From DHVE2 group archaeon (GTDB lineage: Archaea; Thermoplasmatota; Thermoplasmata; Thermoplasmatales; Aciduliprofundaceae), in assembly GCA_015522955.1 (NCBI GenBank), contig WALG01000069.1, positions 1-6,169 on the forward strand: a stretch of DNA of 6,169 nt, written 5' to 3'. How positions within the stretch are numbered: the stretch's first letter is position 1; each line of letters starts with the position of its first letter. The notes under the pieces were generated by a model. The model was not told the origin of the DNA. It ran no database searches and saw only the letters and a list, made by a program, of their open reading frames with translations. Shown here piece by piece: positions 5,864 through 6,169 of the stretch. A program made the translations under genes and the position numbers.

Positions 5864-6169
5864 TTAATTTGTACCTCCATTTTCGAGTTGTTGAGATTTT
5901 GAGAGATGCAAACCCAAAAGTACCCTTTCCAGCGCTTTTCTGAAGAGTACACTATGTATCCTGTTGTTGTACTAACCTATAAAAACCTGAATGCCATCAA
6001 CTCTCCATTGGTGTCTATCATATTCTAACCAGATTCTTTCAACTTTTCTATTCGTCTCGTGATTGTTTTTGCTCAGATTTGTAACATCCTCAACTACTTC
6101 CTTACCCTTTAAAACTACCCGGCCAATGCCTCTTTGCGTGTATATACACTCACCGGTACTCACCTGTAA
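5864..6169 (-). pseudogene. Decayed DDE integrase-type transposase, C-terminal part
   Basis: The frame is open at the right edge, so the gene enters from outside. It reads NNHETNRKVERIWLEYDRHQ, then VDGIQVFIG, a TAG at 5972-5974, and in the same frame YNNRIHSVLFRKALERVLLG to a TAA at 5864. This is the end of a retroviral-integrase-like (rve) transposase: the family pattern is PQTNGKxER with the third catalytic acid (Glu), a Phe-Ile-x-Trp-Tyr-Asn strand, then R-x-H-x-x-L. TAG therefore stands where TGG (Trp) is expected. The usual Gly of TNGK is Arg here, and the segment after HSVL is shorter than normal, as if the GETPEEA-like part was lost. IS481 or a related IS3-like archaeal group is most likely. 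The upstream DDE aspartates would lie outside the window. The enzyme is probably inactive. Confidence 0.6.

Noticed and set aside
5972..6163. A complete 63-residue gene starting at GTG 6163
   Set aside because: The frame is open upstream to the window edge, the motifs are those of the end of a transposase, and the coding pattern continues past the TAG.
1..6169. CRISPR arrays, tRNA or rRNA genes, replication origin
   Set aside because: I saw no regularly spaced repeats, no tRNA-like T-arm or acceptor pattern, no rRNA-like stretch and no origin-box cluster on either strand.

Overview
The window is AT-rich and every recognisable gene lies on the minus strand, so it is best read from high to low coordinates. 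The organism is most likely an archaeon, probably a thermophilic euryarchaeote. It has an ATPase of the archaeal ATPase/DUF234 family, a T-rich TATA element rather than a bacterial -35/-10 pair in front of it, RelBE-like remnants of archaeal type, and Lys/Glu/Ile-rich proteins. Thermotogales share several of these families and are not excluded.

Layout from right to left. (1) 5864-6169: the C-terminal part of a decayed DDE integrase-type transposase. It enters from beyond the right edge and is cut by an in-frame TAG in its WYNN motif. (2) 5537-5863: a region without an intact gene, which may hold a second, more decayed fragment of a related transposase, followed by the ABC operon leader. (3) 2055-5526: two overlapping ABC exporter half-transporter genes that form a clear heterodimer. 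The upstream subunit carries the degenerate ATP-site residues (D501, Q532). The downstream subunit carries the catalytic E501 and H532 but a non-canonical LSVGE signature. (4) 1612-2031: a decayed relBE-type toxin-antitoxin pair, broken by frameshifts and a stop, starting 24 nt after the ABC operon. (5) 1515-1604: a possible 29-residue hydrophobic micro-ORF. (6) 1441-1522: a regulatory region with a compound dyad over the promoter and a separate 15-bp palindrome. (7) 98-1441: an intact ATPase with a winged-helix segment and a C-terminal nuclease-fold domain. (8) 1-97: an intergenic edge.

The two ABC subunits would assemble into one membrane exporter whose substrate cannot be read from sequence. 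The ATPase gene is a separate transcription unit and looks tightly controlled. The spaces between the intact genes are filled with gene wreckage (toxin-antitoxin pair, transposase), which marks this as an accessory region in decay. I see no convincing undescribed multi-gene system. The strongest leads are the ATPase promoter dyad, the unreported relBE wreck and the micro-ORF.
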